Part shown: positions 54,920 through 64,000 of the stretch, piece after piece
How the letters are laid out: every line of letters starts with the position of its first letter
Position numbering within the stretch: the first letter of the stretch is position 1
Assembly: GCF_900108945.1 (NCBI RefSeq)
Contig: NZ_FNYE01000005.1
Location: 292,575 to 356,574, forward strand
Reading direction: 5' to 3'
Length of the DNA: 64,000 bases
DNA from: Paraburkholderia diazotrophica
Lineage (GTDB): Bacteria > Pseudomonadota > Gammaproteobacteria > Burkholderiales > Burkholderiaceae
Position numbers and translations under genes: made by a program
Notes under the pieces: model-generated
Database searches by the model: none
Told to the model about the DNA's origin: nothing
The model's input: the letters and a program-made list of their open reading frames with translations, nothing else

Positions 54920-56371
54920 ATGAGAATAACGATTGAAATGGCGCAAACTCATTTCGCGCACCATTGCGCCGTCCTGCAAGAAGTCGAAAGACAGCCAGCG
55001 ACACGCATGCGCCGACGCGCGCAACTGATGCTCGCGTGCCTGGTGCTGTCGTCCGCAGCGGCCAACGCGAACGCCCAGGTGTTGGCTGGCAGTGGTTCGG
55101 TCGCTGTCGACACGACGGGCGTTGCGCTCGGCAATACCGCGTATTCCGGCGGCGTGGATGCGCTGGCCGCCGGCGACACGTCGACGGCGTCCGGCAACAA
55201 TGCGACGGCGATCGGCGCGCATGCGCGCGCAATGGCAGGCGCGTCAACCGCGCTGGGCGACACCGCCCAGGCGAACGCGTTCCAGTCGCTCGCGCTCGGC
55301 GCGAACTCGATGGCGACCTTCAGCAACAGCATCGCATTGGGCTCGGGCTCGGTCACGCTGTTCGGCACGCAGATCGGCTATACGGCTTTCGGGTTGACTG
55401 CGCCGCAATCGTCGTCTGGTGAAGTCAACGTCGGCAACCGTACGATCAGTACCGTCGCGCCGGGACGCGCAGATCAGGACGCAGTCAACGTGGCGCAACT
55501 GAAGGCCGTCGCGAACAGGTTCGACGGCGAGTTGAAAGTGGTCAACACGAGGCTCGACAACGAACTGGGTGCCGCGACAAAGCGAGCTGACGGCGCGGTG
55601 ATGTACGACCGCAACCCCGACGGCACAATCGACCACGACAGCGTCACGCTACAAGGCGCCCCGGCGAACGGCGGCACCCGCATCCACAACGTCGCGGATG
55701 CGATCGATGCCCACGATGCCGTCAATCTCGGCCAGCTTTCTGCGCTGCTCGACAGCGCCGTCGGCAACATCACGGCGAACACGTCGAATCCGATGTTCAG
55801 CGCCGAAGGCTCGCCCGCCACTGAACCGGCAGTGGCCAGCGGCACGCACTCCATCGCCGCGGGCGCCAATGCGCAGGCCAGCGGCGCGAATGCGGTGGCG
55901 CTGGGCGCGGGCTCGAATGCGGGCGCGGACAATTCAGTCGCGCTCGGCCAGGGCTCGGTCGCCGATCGCTCGAATACCGTGTCCGTCGGCGCGGCTGGCG
56001 AGGAGCGGCAGATCACGAACGTCGCGGCGGGCGTCCAGGGCACGGATGCCGTCAACGTCAGCCAGTTGAACCGGAGCGTGAGCAGCGCAGTCGGCCAGGC
56101 AAAAAGCTATACCGACGATAAAGTGCGCTCCGTCCGCAAAGACGGCTACGGCGGCGCAGCCGCGGCGATCGCGATGGCGGGCCTGCCGCAAGCGGTGCTG
56201 CCGGGGCATGGCATGGTCGCGCTCGCGGCGGGTACGTATGGCGGACAGTCGGCGATGGCGGTCGGCGTGTCGCAACTGTCGGACACGGGCAAGTGGGTGT
56301 ACAAGCTCCAGGGCACAGCGAGCTCGCGCGGTGAGGTCGGCGCGTCGATCGGCGCGGGGATGCACTGGTAA
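54920..56371 (+). CDS. Short YadA-type trimeric autotransporter adhesin
   Basis: Surface adhesin of the type Vc secretion family, 483 residues. A hydrophobic signal segment RRAQLMLACLVLSSAAANANA ends near residue 52. Head repeats of YadA type (GNNATAIGAHARAMAG, SLALGANSMA, NSIALGSGS) and a neck motif DQDAVNVAQLKAV follow. A second set of head repeats (NAVALGAGSNAGADNSVALGQG) and a second neck GTDAVNVSQLNRSV come next. The C-terminal 70 or so residues form the YadA anchor, ending GASIGAGMHW. An in-frame ATG at 55007 would place the signal peptide at the N-terminus; the listed start has a better-placed GGAG. No extended signal-peptide (ESPR) motif is seen. Confidence 0.88.
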   Translation: MRITIEMAQTHFAHHCAVLQEVERQPATRMRRRAQLMLACLVLSSAAANANAQVLAGSGSVAVDTTGVALGNTAYSGGVDALAAGDTSTASGNNATAIGAHARAMAGASTALGDTAQANAFQSLALGANSMATFSNSIALGSGSVTLFGTQIGYTAFGLTAPQSSSGEVNVGNRTISTVAPGRADQDAVNVAQLKAVANRFDGELKVVNTRLDNELGAATKRADGAVMYDRNPDGTIDHDSVTLQGAPANGGTRIHNVADAIDAHDAVNLGQLSALLDSAVGNITANTSNPMFSAEGSPATEPAVASGTHSIAAGANAQASGANAVALGAGSNAGADNSVALGQGSVADRSNTVSVGAAGEERQITNVAAGVQGTDAVNVSQLNRSVSSAVGQAKSYTDDKVRSVRKDGYGGAAAAIAMAGLPQAVLPGHGMVALAAGTYGGQSAMAVGVSQLSDTGKWVYKLQGTASSRGEVGASIGAGMHW

Positions 56372-56400
56372 GACGCGTGTCACCTCGCGAGTGAGCGAAC

Positions 56401-56443
56401 GACGAAAATCACAGGGTGTGATTTTGCCCATGTGATTTTCGTC
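56401..56443. terminator. Inverted repeat between the autotransporter and hrpA genes
   Basis: Thirteen-base perfect arms GACGAAAATCACA and TGTGATTTTCGTC enclose a 17-base loop that contains a further TGTGATTTT copy. It lies between convergent genes and probably serves as a terminator, though there is no long T-run. Confidence 0.5.
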
Positions 56444-56514
56444 CGAAATCGCGAGGCCACGCCACACTGCGCAACAAGCGCTCCAATGCGCGTCATCCCG
56501 CGCGCCGAACTCCG

Positions 56515-59500
56515 TCACCGCTGCATCGATTCCCAGACCTTGTAGAGCCGCTTGACGGAGACAGGCATCGGCGTGCGCAGTTCCTGCGCGAAGAGCGACA
56601 CGCGCAACTCTTCGAGCAGCCAGCGGAATTCGGCGAGCCGCGTATCCGGCACGCCGCCGCGCTGCGCGAGCGCGCGCTGGTAATGCTGCGCGAGCGGCTG
56701 CAATTCCGCCGACTGACGCGCGTCGCGCGCCGGATCGGCTTTCAGCTTGTCGATGCGTAGCGCAATGCCCTTCAGATAGCGCGGAAAATGGCTCAGCTGC
56801 GTGTACGGCGTATCGACGATAAAACGCTTGCCGATCAGCGCATCCAACTGGTTCTGCATGTCCGCGTAAGGCGCGGCGAACGGCTTCGCCTGCGCCAGCT
56901 TTTTGACGACAGCCGTGTACTCGCCAAGAATCAGTCCGCCGAGGCGCGCAATCTCTTGCGCGAGCAGCGTCAGCCGGCTGCGGCCTTCGTCCTTGCGCGC
57001 GTGGAAGCTCGCGTCGTCGTCGGGCAGCGGCTCTTGCAGACACGCGCGGTCGAGCGCCGTATCGATCAGCTGATCGCGCAGCTCTTCCTGCGTGCCGCGC
57101 GGCATGAACTGCATCGCCATTTCGCGCAAGCCCGGCAGGTTCTTTTCGAGGTACTTGATCGGCTCGCGCAACTGCAACGCGAAGAGCCGCCGCAGCCCCG
57201 CTCGATGGATGCGCGCAGCCTCGTCGGGTGAATCGAACACTTCGACGTCGCAATGCGAGCCGCGATCGACGAGCGCCGGATAGCCGAACAGCGTCTGCCC
57301 GCCCCGGCGGATTTCGAGCAGTTCGGGCAGCTTGCCGAAATTCCACGTCGTCAGGTTTTCGTAGAGCGCGGTTGCGGATGCCGCGGCCGATTCGGCCGTC
57401 GACTGCGTGTGCGGCGCGCTCGAAGCGCTTCGCGCGGCAGTGCTGTTCGTACCACGCGAGCCATCGCCCGTCGCGCCGCGCGCAGGCGCGCCGCCACTCG
57501 AAGCCGCATTGGCGAGCGCCGCCCCTGCCGCGCTCGCCGCGATCTTCTGGAAATGCTGTTGCGCCTGGCCGCCGAGTTCCGCGCGCAATTGCGCGAGATT
57601 GCGGCCCATCGCGAGCTGACGGCCATGCTCGTCGATGACCTTGAAGTTCATGAACAGATGCGGCGCGAGCGTTTCGAGCTTGAAGTCCGACTGCTTCATC
57701 GCGACCTGCTTCTGCTCGCGGACATCGGCGATCAGCGCATCGAGCAGACCGCCCGTGCCGAAGCGCGGGCCGTCATGACGCTCGACGAAGCCCGCCGCGT
57801 ACTCCGGCAGCGGCACGCAATGGCGGCGCAGCTTCTGCGGCAACGACTTGAGCAACAGTTGCGTCTTCTCTTTCAGCATGCCCGGCACGAGCCACTCGAC
57901 GCGCCGCGCATCCACCTGATTCAGCGCGAAGAGCGGCACGGCGAGCGTCACGCCATCGCGCGGCGAGCCCGGTTCGAAGTGATACGTCAGCGCCATCTCG
58001 ACGCCCGACATCGTCATCCGCTTCGGGAACAGATCCGTTGTGACGCCCGCCGCTTCGTGGCGCATCAAGTCGTCGCGCGACAGATAGAGCAGACGCAGCT
58101 TGTCTTCCTGCTGCCCGCGCTTCTTCACTTCGTCGCGATACCAGCGCTCGAACGCCGCGCCCGTGTAGATGCCGTTCGGAATCGCCTGATCGTAGAACGC
58201 GTAGATGAGTTCGTCGTCGACCAGCACGTCCTGCCGGCGCGACTTGTGTTCCAACTGCTCGATCTCGCCGAGCAGCTTGCGGTTGTGCGCGAAGAACGCG
58301 AGCTTCGTGTCGAACTCGCCTTCGACGAGCGCGCCGCGAATGAACAGCTCCCGCGCGCGCGCCGGGTCCTGCTTGCCGAAGCTCACGCGCCGCCGGTGAT
58401 AGACGGGCAAGCCGTACAGCATCGCGCGCTCGAAGGCCGACACCTGCGCGGCGCGCTTTTCCCAATGCGGCTCGGAGAGCGACTTCTTCAACAGATGTGC
58501 GCCCACCCGCTCGACCCACTCCGGTTCGATCTTCGCGATACAACGCGCGTACAGCCGGCTCGTCTCGATCAGTTCCGCCGCCATCGCCCACTTGCCCGCC
58601 TTCTTCACGAGCGCCGAGCCCGGCCACAGATAGAACTTGATGCCGCGCGCGCCGAGATAGTACGGCTCGTCGTCGGCTTTGAGGCCGATGTTGCCGAGCA
58701 GGCCCGTCAGCAGCGCAAGATGGATCTGCTCGAAAGTCGCGTCGCTTTCGTTCAGGCGCCAGCCATGCTCGCGCACCACCGTCAGCAGTTGCGAATGCAC
58801 ATCGCGCCATTCGCGCAGACGCAGATGCGACAGAAAATTCTGCCGGCATGCATCGGTTAGCTGCCTGTTCGACTTCTTGTGCGCGACGGCCTCTTCGAAC
58901 CACGCCCAGATCTTGAGCCATTGCAGGAACTCCGAGCGCTCGTCCGCGAACTTGCGATGCGCCTGGTCCGCCTGCTCCTGCGCGTCGATCGGGCGGTCGC
59001 GCGGGTCCTGCACCGACAGCGCGCTCGCGATGATCAGCACTTCGCGCAGCGACTGCTGGTCGCGCGCGGCGAGAATCATCCGGCCGACGCGCGGATCGAG
59101 CGGCAGACGCGCGAGCTCGCGGCCGAGCGGCGTCAGCGCGTTGTCGTCGTCGACGGCGCCGAGTTCGTTGAGCAGTTGATAACCGTCGGCGATTGCGCGC
59201 CCCGGCGGCGGCTCGATGAACGGGAACGTTTCGATCGCCGTCAGATGCAGCGACTTCATCCGCAAAATGACGGCGGCCAGCGACGAACGCAGAATCTCGG
59301 GGTCCGTGAAGCGCGGCCGCGCCGCGAAGTCGGTTTCGTCGTAGAGACGAATGCAGATGCCGTCGGCGACGCGGCCGCAGCGCCCTGCCCGCTGGTTCGC
59401 GGCCGCCTGCGAGATCGGCTCGACCTGCAACTGCTCGACCTTGTTGCGGTACGAGTAGCGCTTCACGCGCGCGAGGCCCGTGTCGATCACATAACGGATG

Positions 59501-60843
59501 CCGGGCACCGTCAGCGACGTTTCGGCGACGTTGGTCGCGAGCACGATGCGCCGCGCGTTCGACGGACGAAACACGCGCTCCTGTTCGGCCGCGGAGAGCC
59601 GCGCGAACAGCGGCAGGATTTCCGTGTGCGGCGGATGGTGCTTGCGCAGCGCCTCGGCCGCGTCGCGAATCTCGCGCTCGCCGGGCAGGAACACGAGCAC
59701 GTCGCCGGGGCCTTCGCGGCACAGTTCGTCGGCGGCTTCGACAATCGCGTCCATCAGATCGCGATCCGTCTCGCGCTGCGTTCTCGGACGATCCTGACGA
59801 TCGCCGCGCTCGCGGCCCGAGTGGCCTTCCGCTGCTTTCACAGCCGGCGAATCTTCAGCGACGGCGCGATAGCGCACTTCGACGGGATAGAGCCGCCCGC
59901 TCACTTCGATCACGGGCGCGGGCTTTTCTTCGCTGCCGAAATGGCGCGCGAAACGGTCGGCATCGATGGTCGCCGACGTCACGATCAACTTCAGATCGGG
60001 ACGCTTCGGCAGGATTTCCTTCAGATAGCCGAGCAGAAAATCGATGTTCAGGCTCCGCTCGTGCGCTTCGTCGATGATCAGCGTGTCGTAGGCCTTCAGC
60101 AGCGGATCGGTCTGCGTTTCCGCGAGCAGAATGCCGTCCGTCATCAGCTTGACGGAGGCACCCGGCGCGAGATTGTCGGTGAAGCGCACCTTGTAGCCGA
60201 CCACTTCGCCGAACGGCGTGCCGAGTTCCTCGGCGATGCGCCGGCCCGTCGCCGACGCCGCGATCCGGCGCGGCTGCGTATGGCCGATCAGTCCGCTGCC
60301 GCCCGCGCCGAGCCCGCGTCCGAGCGCGAGGCAGATTTTCGGCAACTGGGTCGTCTTTCCCGAACCCGTCTCGCCGCTGACGATCACGACCTGATGGCCG
60401 TCGATCGCGCGCGCAATTTCCTCGCGTCGGCCTGAGACGGGCAACGCTTCAGGGAACGTGATGGGCGGGATCGGATTCGGTTCGATTGCGCGTGCGGGCT
60501 TGTGCGGTTCGCGCGGGCCTGTGCGCGGCTTTTCACGCGGCTTTTCATTTTGCTGGCCGGCGGCGTGCTTGCCACCCTGAGCGCGCTGCTGACCGTGCGG
60601 GTCGCTTTTCGCACGCTCGTGAGCAGAGCCCGCTTCTTTCTTCGTCGCGTCACCGCGCGCGGAATCGCCCGCACGCGGCGCATTCGCAGCATTCACGGAA
60701 ACGTCGCGACGCGAAGCCTCGCCGCGTCCATCGCGCGGCGCGTTGTGACGCTCGCGCGGCGTCGCCTTTGCGGCGTCTTTCGCAGCAGCGTCAGCCGCGT
60801 TTTTCGTATCGGCTCCAGCGGAGCTTTTGGGTACATTCGACAT
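56515..60843 (-). CDS. hrpA: ATP-dependent RNA helicase HrpA
   Basis: DEAH-box RNA helicase, 1442 residues. In E. coli HrpA rescues stalled ribosomes and processes mRNA. Walker [11 protein letters not shown] is at about residues 155-164 and the DEAH box in [15 protein letters not shown]. Motif SATID, helicase C-terminal [17 protein letters not shown] and [10 protein letters not shown]2/OB regions and the long DUF3418 C-terminal domain follow. The first ~125 residues are an extra charged, Ala/Lys/Arg-rich disordered tail not present in E. coli HrpA (1300). The start is 23 bases from argA's ATG on the other strand, so their promoters overlap. Confidence 0.94.
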   Translation of the reverse strand: MSNVPKSSAGADTKNAADAAAKDAAKATPRERHNAPRDGRGEASRRDVSVNAANAPRAGDSARGDATKKEAGSAHERAKSDPHGQQRAQGGKHAAGQQNEKPREKPRTGPREPHKPARAIEPNPIPPITFPEALPVSGRREEIARAIDGHQVVIVSGETGSGKTTQLPKICLALGRGLGAGGSGLIGHTQPRRIAASATGRRIAEELGTPFGEVVGYKVRFTDNLAPGASVKLMTDGILLAETQTDPLLKAYDTLIIDEAHERSLNIDFLLGYLKEILPKRPDLKLIVTSATIDADRFARHFGSEEKPAPVIEVSGRLYPVEVRYRAVAEDSPAVKAAEGHSGRERGDRQDRPRTQRETDRDLMDAIVEAADELCREGPGDVLVFLPGEREIRDAAEALRKHHPPHTEILPLFARLSAAEQERVFRPSNARRIVLATNVAETSLTVPGIRYVIDTGLARVKRYSYRNKVEQLQVEPISQAAANQRAGRCGRVADGICIRLYDETDFAARPRFTDPEILRSSLAAVILRMKSLHLTAIETFPFIEPPPGRAIADGYQLLNELGAVDDDNALTPLGRELARLPLDPRVGRMILAARDQQSLREVLIIASALSVQDPRDRPIDAQEQADQAHRKFADERSEFLQWLKIWAWFEEAVAHKKSNRQLTDACRQNFLSHLRLREWRDVHSQLLTVVREHGWRLNESDATFEQIHLALLTGLLGNIGLKADDEPYYLGARGIKFYLWPGSALVKKAGKWAMAAELIETSRLYARCIAKIEPEWVERVGAHLLKKSLSEPHWEKRAAQVSAFERAMLYGLPVYHRRRVSFGKQDPARARELFIRGALVEGEFDTKLAFFAHNRKLLGEIEQLEHKSRRQDVLVDDELIYAFYDQAIPNGIYTGAAFERWYRDEVKKRGQQEDKLRLLYLSRDDLMRHEAAGVTTDLFPKRMTMSGVEMALTYHFEPGSPRDGVTLAVPLFALNQVDARRVEWLVPGMLKEKTQLLLKSLPQKLRRHCVPLPEYAAGFVERHDGPRFGTGGLLDALIADVREQKQVAMKQSDFKLETLAPHLFMNFKVIDEHGRQLAMGRNLAQLRAELGGQAQQHFQKIAASAAGAALANAASSGGAPARGATGDGSRGTNSTAARSASSAPHTQSTAESAAASATALYENLTTWNFGKLPELLEIRRGGQTLFGYPALVDRGSHCDVEVFDSPDEAARIHRAGLRRLFALQLREPIKYLEKNLPGLREMAMQFMPRGTQEELRDQLIDTALDRACLQEPLPDDDASFHARKDEGRSRLTLLAQEIARLGGLILGEYTAVVKKLAQAKPFAAPYADMQNQLDALIGKRFIVDTPYTQLSHFPRYLKGIALRIDKLKADPARDARQSAELQPLAQHYQRALAQRGGVPDTRLAEFRWLLEELRVSLFAQELRTPMPVSVKRLYKVWESMQR

Positions 60844-60853
60844 GGGGGCGCAT

Positions 60854-60859
60854 TATAAT
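60854..60859 (+). promoter_or_regulatory. Consensus -10 box immediately before argA
   Basis: TATAAT ends 7 bases before the argA ATG. The expected start point coincides with the ATG, and no SD fits between. The -35 region, inside the first hrpA codons, is poor. Confidence 0.5.
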
Positions 60860-60866
60860 CCGGGGC

Positions 60867-62246
60867 ATGAATTCCCAAACCGACCTCGTCCCCTCGCCCG
60901 CCAGCTCGCCGGCCTCGTCCAGCGACGCGGAAATCCTGCTGCAGCACGCGCAATTCGTCGACTGGATGCGATCGGTCGCGCCGTATATTCACGCGTTCCG
61001 AAACAAGACGTTCGTCGTCGGGTTTGGCGGCGAAGTCGTGCATCAGGGGCTGCTCAACGCGCTCGTCTCCGACATCGCGCTGTTGCAGGCCATGGGTATC
61101 CAGATCGTGCTCGTGCACGGGTCGCGTCCGCAAGTCGAAGAGCAGATGAGCCTGCACGGCGTCGAATCCGAGTTTTCGCACGGCATGCGCATCACCGATG
61201 CGCGCGCGCTCGAATCCGCGAAGGAAGCGGCGGGCGAAGTGCGTCTCGACATCGAGGCCGCGATCAGCCAGGGCTTGCCGAACACGCCGATGGCGCACGC
61301 ACACATCAGCGTGGTGTCAGGCAACTTCGTGACGGCGCGCCCGGTCGGTATTCTGGACGGGGTCGATTTCCAGCACACGGGTGTCGTGCGCAAGATCGAT
61401 GCCGAGTCCATCCGTCACTCGCTCGCGAGCCGCAAGCTCGTGCTGCTGTCGCCGCTCGGCTTCTCGCCGACGGGCGAAGCGTTCAATCTGGCGATGGAAG
61501 ACGTCGCGTCGGCGGCCGCGATTGCGCTGCGCGCGGACAAGATCGTGTTCCTCACCGAAACGGAAGGCCTGCTCGACGAAGAAGGGACGCTGGTCCGCGA
61601 AATGTCGCTAGACGACGCTTACCGGCTGCACGAAAGCGGCGCAGTGACGGGCGACGCCGGTTTCTATCTGAAGCACTCGATCCGCGCATGCCGCGGCGGC
61701 GTGGCGCGCGCGCACATCATTCCTTATGCGCTCGACGGCAGCCTGCTGCTGGAACTGTTCTTGCACGACGGCGTCGGCACGATGATCTCGTACGAGAACC
61801 TCGAGAGCCTGCGCGAGGCGACGCCCGACGACGTCGGCGGCATTCTCACGCTGATCGAGCCGCTGGAGACGGACGGCACGCTCGTGCGGCGCGGACGTCA
61901 CCAGATCGAGCGCGACATCGACCATTTCTCGGTGATCGAGCACGACGGCGTGCTGTTCGGCTGCGCGGCGCTGTATCCGTACCCGCAGGAGCGCATCGGC
62001 GAAATGGCTTGTCTGACAGTCGCTCCCGAAGCGCAGGGCTCGGGCGATGGCGAGCGACTCCTGAAGCGCATCGAGCAGCGCGCGCGGGCGCGCGGCCTCA
62101 CACGCATCTTCGTGCTGACGACGCGCACCGAACACTGGTTCCTCAAGCGGGGCTTCGTAAAGGCCACCGTCGACGATCTGCCCGAAGATCGCCGCCGGCT
62201 CTACAACTGGCAGCGCAAATCGCTCGTGCTGATGAAACAGCTCTGA
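60867..62246 (+). CDS. argA: N-acetylglutamate synthase
   Basis: First enzyme of arginine biosynthesis, acetylating glutamate with acetyl-CoA. The 459-residue protein has an N-terminal amino-acid-kinase-like domain (about 30-300, [13 protein letters not shown], arginine-sensing) and a C-terminal GNAT domain (about 310-459, [34 protein letters not shown]). Length matches ArgA of the two-domain type. A bare -10 box precedes it. It is probably co-transcribed with yggX, which starts 62 bases downstream. Confidence 0.94.
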   Translation: MNSQTDLVPSPASSPASSSDAEILLQHAQFVDWMRSVAPYIHAFRNKTFVVGFGGEVVHQGLLNALVSDIALLQAMGIQIVLVHGSRPQVEEQMSLHGVESEFSHGMRITDARALESAKEAAGEVRLDIEAAISQGLPNTPMAHAHISVVSGNFVTARPVGILDGVDFQHTGVVRKIDAESIRHSLASRKLVLLSPLGFSPTGEAFNLAMEDVASAAAIALRADKIVFLTETEGLLDEEGTLVREMSLDDAYRLHESGAVTGDAGFYLKHSIRACRGGVARAHIIPYALDGSLLLELFLHDGVGTMISYENLESLREATPDDVGGILTLIEPLETDGTLVRRGRHQIERDIDHFSVIEHDGVLFGCAALYPYPQERIGEMACLTVAPEAQGSGDGERLLKRIEQRARARGLTRIFVLTTRTEHWFLKRGFVKATVDDLPEDRRRLYNWQRKSLVLMKQL

Positions 62247-62308
62247 ACGCTCAACATAACGCCCTATCGCGCGACGCCGTCCCATATCGATTACAGGAGA
62301 AGCACAGC

Positions 62309-62584
62309 ATGACTCGCATGGTTCAATGCACGAAGCTCGGCAAGGAAGCCGAAGGTCTCGATTTCCCGCCGCTGCCGGGCGAACTCGGCAAGCGGATCTA
62401 CGAGAGCATTTCGAAAGAAGCGTGGCAGCAGTGGCTGAAGCAGCAAACGATGCTGATCAACGAAAACCGGCTGAACATGGCCGATCCGCGCGCGCGCCAG
62501 TACCTGATGAAGCAGACGGAGAAGTTCTTCTTCGGCGAAGGCGCCGATCAGGCTTCGGGCTACGTGCCGCCGTCGCAAGGCTGA
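62309..62584 (+). CDS. yggX: Fe(II)-trafficking / oxidative-protection protein YggX
   Basis: Small protein (91 residues) of the YggX family, linked to iron handling and protection of Fe-S clusters from oxidants. It starts [21 protein letters not shown], with the conserved Cys7, and has [19 protein letters not shown] in the middle. The SD CAGGAGA lies 8 bases before the ATG. It follows argA and is ended by a strong terminator. Confidence 0.95.
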   Translation: MTRMVQCTKLGKEAEGLDFPPLPGELGKRIYESISKEAWQQWLKQQTMLINENRLNMADPRARQYLMKQTEKFFFGEGADQASGYVPPSQG

Positions 62585-62609
62585 GCGGTCGCTGCGAGCC
62601 CAACGGTAC

Positions 62610-62642
62610 AAAAATCCGCGCTTCGGGCGCGGATTTTTTTCG
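62610..62642 (+). terminator. Terminator downstream of yggX
   Basis: AAATCCGCGC and GCGCGGATTT arms with a TTCGG-type loop are followed by a T-run of seven. Confidence 0.9.
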
Positions 62643-63305
62643 CGCGTACCTGTTTGTGCCTTGCAGGCGCGCTGGCGAAAATTGAACGAAACCGTTAATC
62701 CCACCCTACGTCTTCAGCCGCCCCGAATTCGCGCAATCCTCCTGCTGACAAGGGATTGCCCGACATTCCCGCCCCTTGCCGGACGGGCGGTTTGCACGAT
62801 CCTCGCTCATCGTGCTATCATGTGCATCGTTCTAACAGCATTAACCCTTCATTCGCGTTCAGTTCATAACCCGGCACGGGCATCGTCCAGCCGTGCGTGG
62901 GTTCGGATTGAACTGTTTTTATACAAGAAGGCTTGTCGGTTGTTTCGTTGCAAGTCGCGTCAAGGGAACTGACGCGATCCAGAGCGACGCCTCGCCGGCC
63001 TTTTTCGTTTCAAGCCTTTCAAGCGGCGTGAGCGCACTGCGTGCGTGAATGTCCTCCGGTATCTGTCCCCCTGCAAGGCCACGCGGATACCACCGTTTAG
63101 CAGCAACCCCACGAGTGCAATTTCGCGACGACCTTCGCGCTGCACGGGCGTCATTTTCTCTGCGCGAGTGCCCCGCACGTTTGCGCAGTGCGCCCTTGCG
63201 CGGTCCGCGCCAGGCACGATGCCTTTGGCGGCGCGCGAAACTGTACTTCCAGCAATCCGTGGCGGAGCGCTTACGCGTTCGGCCGCAGTCATAGGAGCTT
63301 TAACC
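62643..63305. other. Long region upstream of the proP-type gene
   Basis: No gene is supported across 660 bases. It contains an AT-richer segment at about 62800-62950 and a perfect 8-base-stem hairpin TCGCGTCA / TGACGCGA at 62955-62977. The ribosome-binding site AGGAG is at 63293-63297. The promoter may be far upstream, giving a long leader; I recognise no riboswitch. Confidence 0.45.
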
Positions 63306-64000
63306 TTGACCGCTTCCAGCAACGGCTTCTGGCGACACAAGACCAACGACAACAGCCTCACCCTCGACGACATCACGGTCGTCGACAACACCCTTCTCAA
63401 GCGTGCCGTCGGCGCGATGGCGCTCGGCAACGCGATGGAATGGTTCGACTTCGGCGTGTACAGCTACATCGCCGTCACGTTGGGCAAAGTGTTCTTCCCG
63501 TCGAGCAGTCCGTCCGCGCAGCTGATCGCCACGTTCGGCACGTTTGCCGCCGCGTTCCTCGTGCGCCCGATCGGCGGCATGGTGTTCGGCCCGCTTGGCG
63601 ACCGCATCGGCCGCCAGCGCGTGCTCGCAATGACGATGATCATGATGGCCCTCGGCACCTTCGCGATCGGCCTGATCCCCGGCTACGGCTCGATCGGCAT
63701 TCTCGCGCCCGTGCTGCTGCTCGTCGCGCGCCTCGTGCAGGGCTTCTCGACGGGCGGCGAATATGGTGGCGCGGCCACCTTCATCGCCGAGTTCTCGACC
63801 GACCGCCGTCGCGGCTTCGCGGGCAGCTTTCTCGAATTCGGCACGCTGGTCGGCTATATCCTCGGCGCGGGCACGGTGGCCGTGCTGACGTCCTCGCTGT
63901 CGCAGGACGCGCTGCTGTCGTGGGGCTGGCGCGTGCCGTTCTTTATCGCCGGGCCGCTGGGTCTCGTGGGCCTGTACATCCGGATGAAGCTCGAAGAAAC
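63306..64000 (+). CDS. proP: ProP-type MFS osmolyte/proton symporter (3' end off window)
   Basis: Start of a metabolite:H+ symporter of the major facilitator superfamily, resembling ProP, which imports proline and glycine betaine under osmotic stress. The first 231 codons are present. Landmarks are LGNAMEWFDFGVYSYIAVTLG, FLVRPIGGMVFGPLGDRIGR and RLVQGFSTGGEYGGAATFIAE, with at least five transmembrane segments. The start is TTG at 63306, set by AGGAG 8 bases upstream; the first internal ATG would cut into TM1. The C-terminal coiled coil that marks osmosensory ProP lies outside the window, so a related dicarboxylate or shikimate transporter cannot be fully excluded. Confidence 0.88.
   Translation, partial: MTASSNGFWRHKTNDNSLTLDDITVVDNTLLKRAVGAMALGNAMEWFDFGVYSYIAVTLGKVFFPSSSPSAQLIATFGTFAAAFLVRPIGGMVFGPLGDRIGRQRVLAMTMIMMALGTFAIGLIPGYGSIGILAPVLLLVARLVQGFSTGGEYGGAATFIAEFSTDRRRGFAGSFLEFGTLVGYILGAGTVAVLTSSLSQDALLSWGWRVPFFIAGPLGLVGLYIRMKLEE

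Noticed and set aside
54688..54921. A 77-codon minus-strand frame before the autotransporter gene
   Set aside because: It overlaps the adhesin start, has no ribosome-binding site and no recognisable family; I could not support it as a gene.
63049..63294. An 81-codon plus-strand frame ending just before the proP ribosome-binding site, considered as a leader peptide
   Set aside because: No ribosome-binding site, atypical Arg/Pro-rich composition, and it lies in a region with all frames moderately open.
1..64000. Search for CRISPR arrays, insertion sequences, prophage or toxin-antitoxin modules
   Set aside because: No regularly spaced repeats, transposase, integrase or recognisable defence gene was found; the window is core chromosome.

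Overview
The window is a GC-rich chromosomal segment from a betaproteobacterium of the family Burkholderiaceae, most likely Paraburkholderia or Burkholderia sensu lato. Supporting this are the gene orders (recJ-prfB-lysS, a complete isc operon, aceE-aceF-lpd, glnA-ntrB-ntrC), the high third-position GC with many long antisense reading frames, a PHB phasin, and a dispersed palindromic repeat of a kind I associate with Paraburkholderia. It is mostly core chromosome. I see no insertion sequence, prophage, CRISPR array, attachment site or origin, and one tRNA (initiator tRNA-fMet).

Layout. 1-7.6 kb: the start of lolC (minus, cut by the left edge), an RpfE-like protein, recJ, an unusual ~670-bp imperfect palindrome, prfB with its programmed +1 frameshift, and lysS. 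8-15.7 kb: a glycine-zipper membrane protein, then on the minus strand the whole Fe-S assembly operon iscR-iscS-iscU-iscA-hscB-hscA-fdx-iscX. Two tandem IscR-type operators sit before iscR and a factor-independent terminator lies between iscA and hscB. 15.2-22.8 kb: a low-molecular-weight phosphatase, two small envelope proteins, lactate-utilisation genes lutA-lutB with a divergent IclR regulator, a D,D-endopeptidase (pbpG) and the phasin phaP. 23.2-33.3 kb: the pyruvate dehydrogenase operon aceE-aceF-lpd, whose E3 carries two lipoyl domains, divergent from a membrane PAS histidine kinase and its FixJ-type regulator.

33.8-42.4 kb: a DUF3300/DUF2950 pair of exported proteins, folD, an acyltransferase, oligopeptidase A (prlC), exonuclease III (xthA) and tRNA-fMet. 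42.5-50.1 kb: a YgeA-like racemase divergent from cytosine deaminase codA, then ntrC, ntrB and glnA (minus). The glnA upstream region has a clear sigma-54 promoter and three NtrC-like sites. A rhodanese gene is divergent from glnA. 50.3-54.4 kb: four minus-strand genes: a molybdopterin-binding protein, a CysZ/EI24-type membrane protein, a sterol-desaturase-family membrane protein and an exported beta-propeller. 54.9-64 kb: a short YadA-type trimeric autotransporter, hrpA (minus), argA, the iron-trafficking protein yggX and the start of a proP-type transporter cut by the right edge.

Functionally the window joins nitrogen control (glnA-ntrBC, with codA and argA nearby), Fe-S assembly under IscR feedback, central carbon entry (lactate to pyruvate to acetyl-CoA, with PHB granules as a sink) and translation/repair housekeeping. 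The points most worth a second look are the recJ-prfB palindrome, the apparent lipoyl-domain duplication between aceF and lpd, the terminator splitting the isc operon, the IscR cluster spacing, and several start codons only 7-10 nt behind a -10 box.
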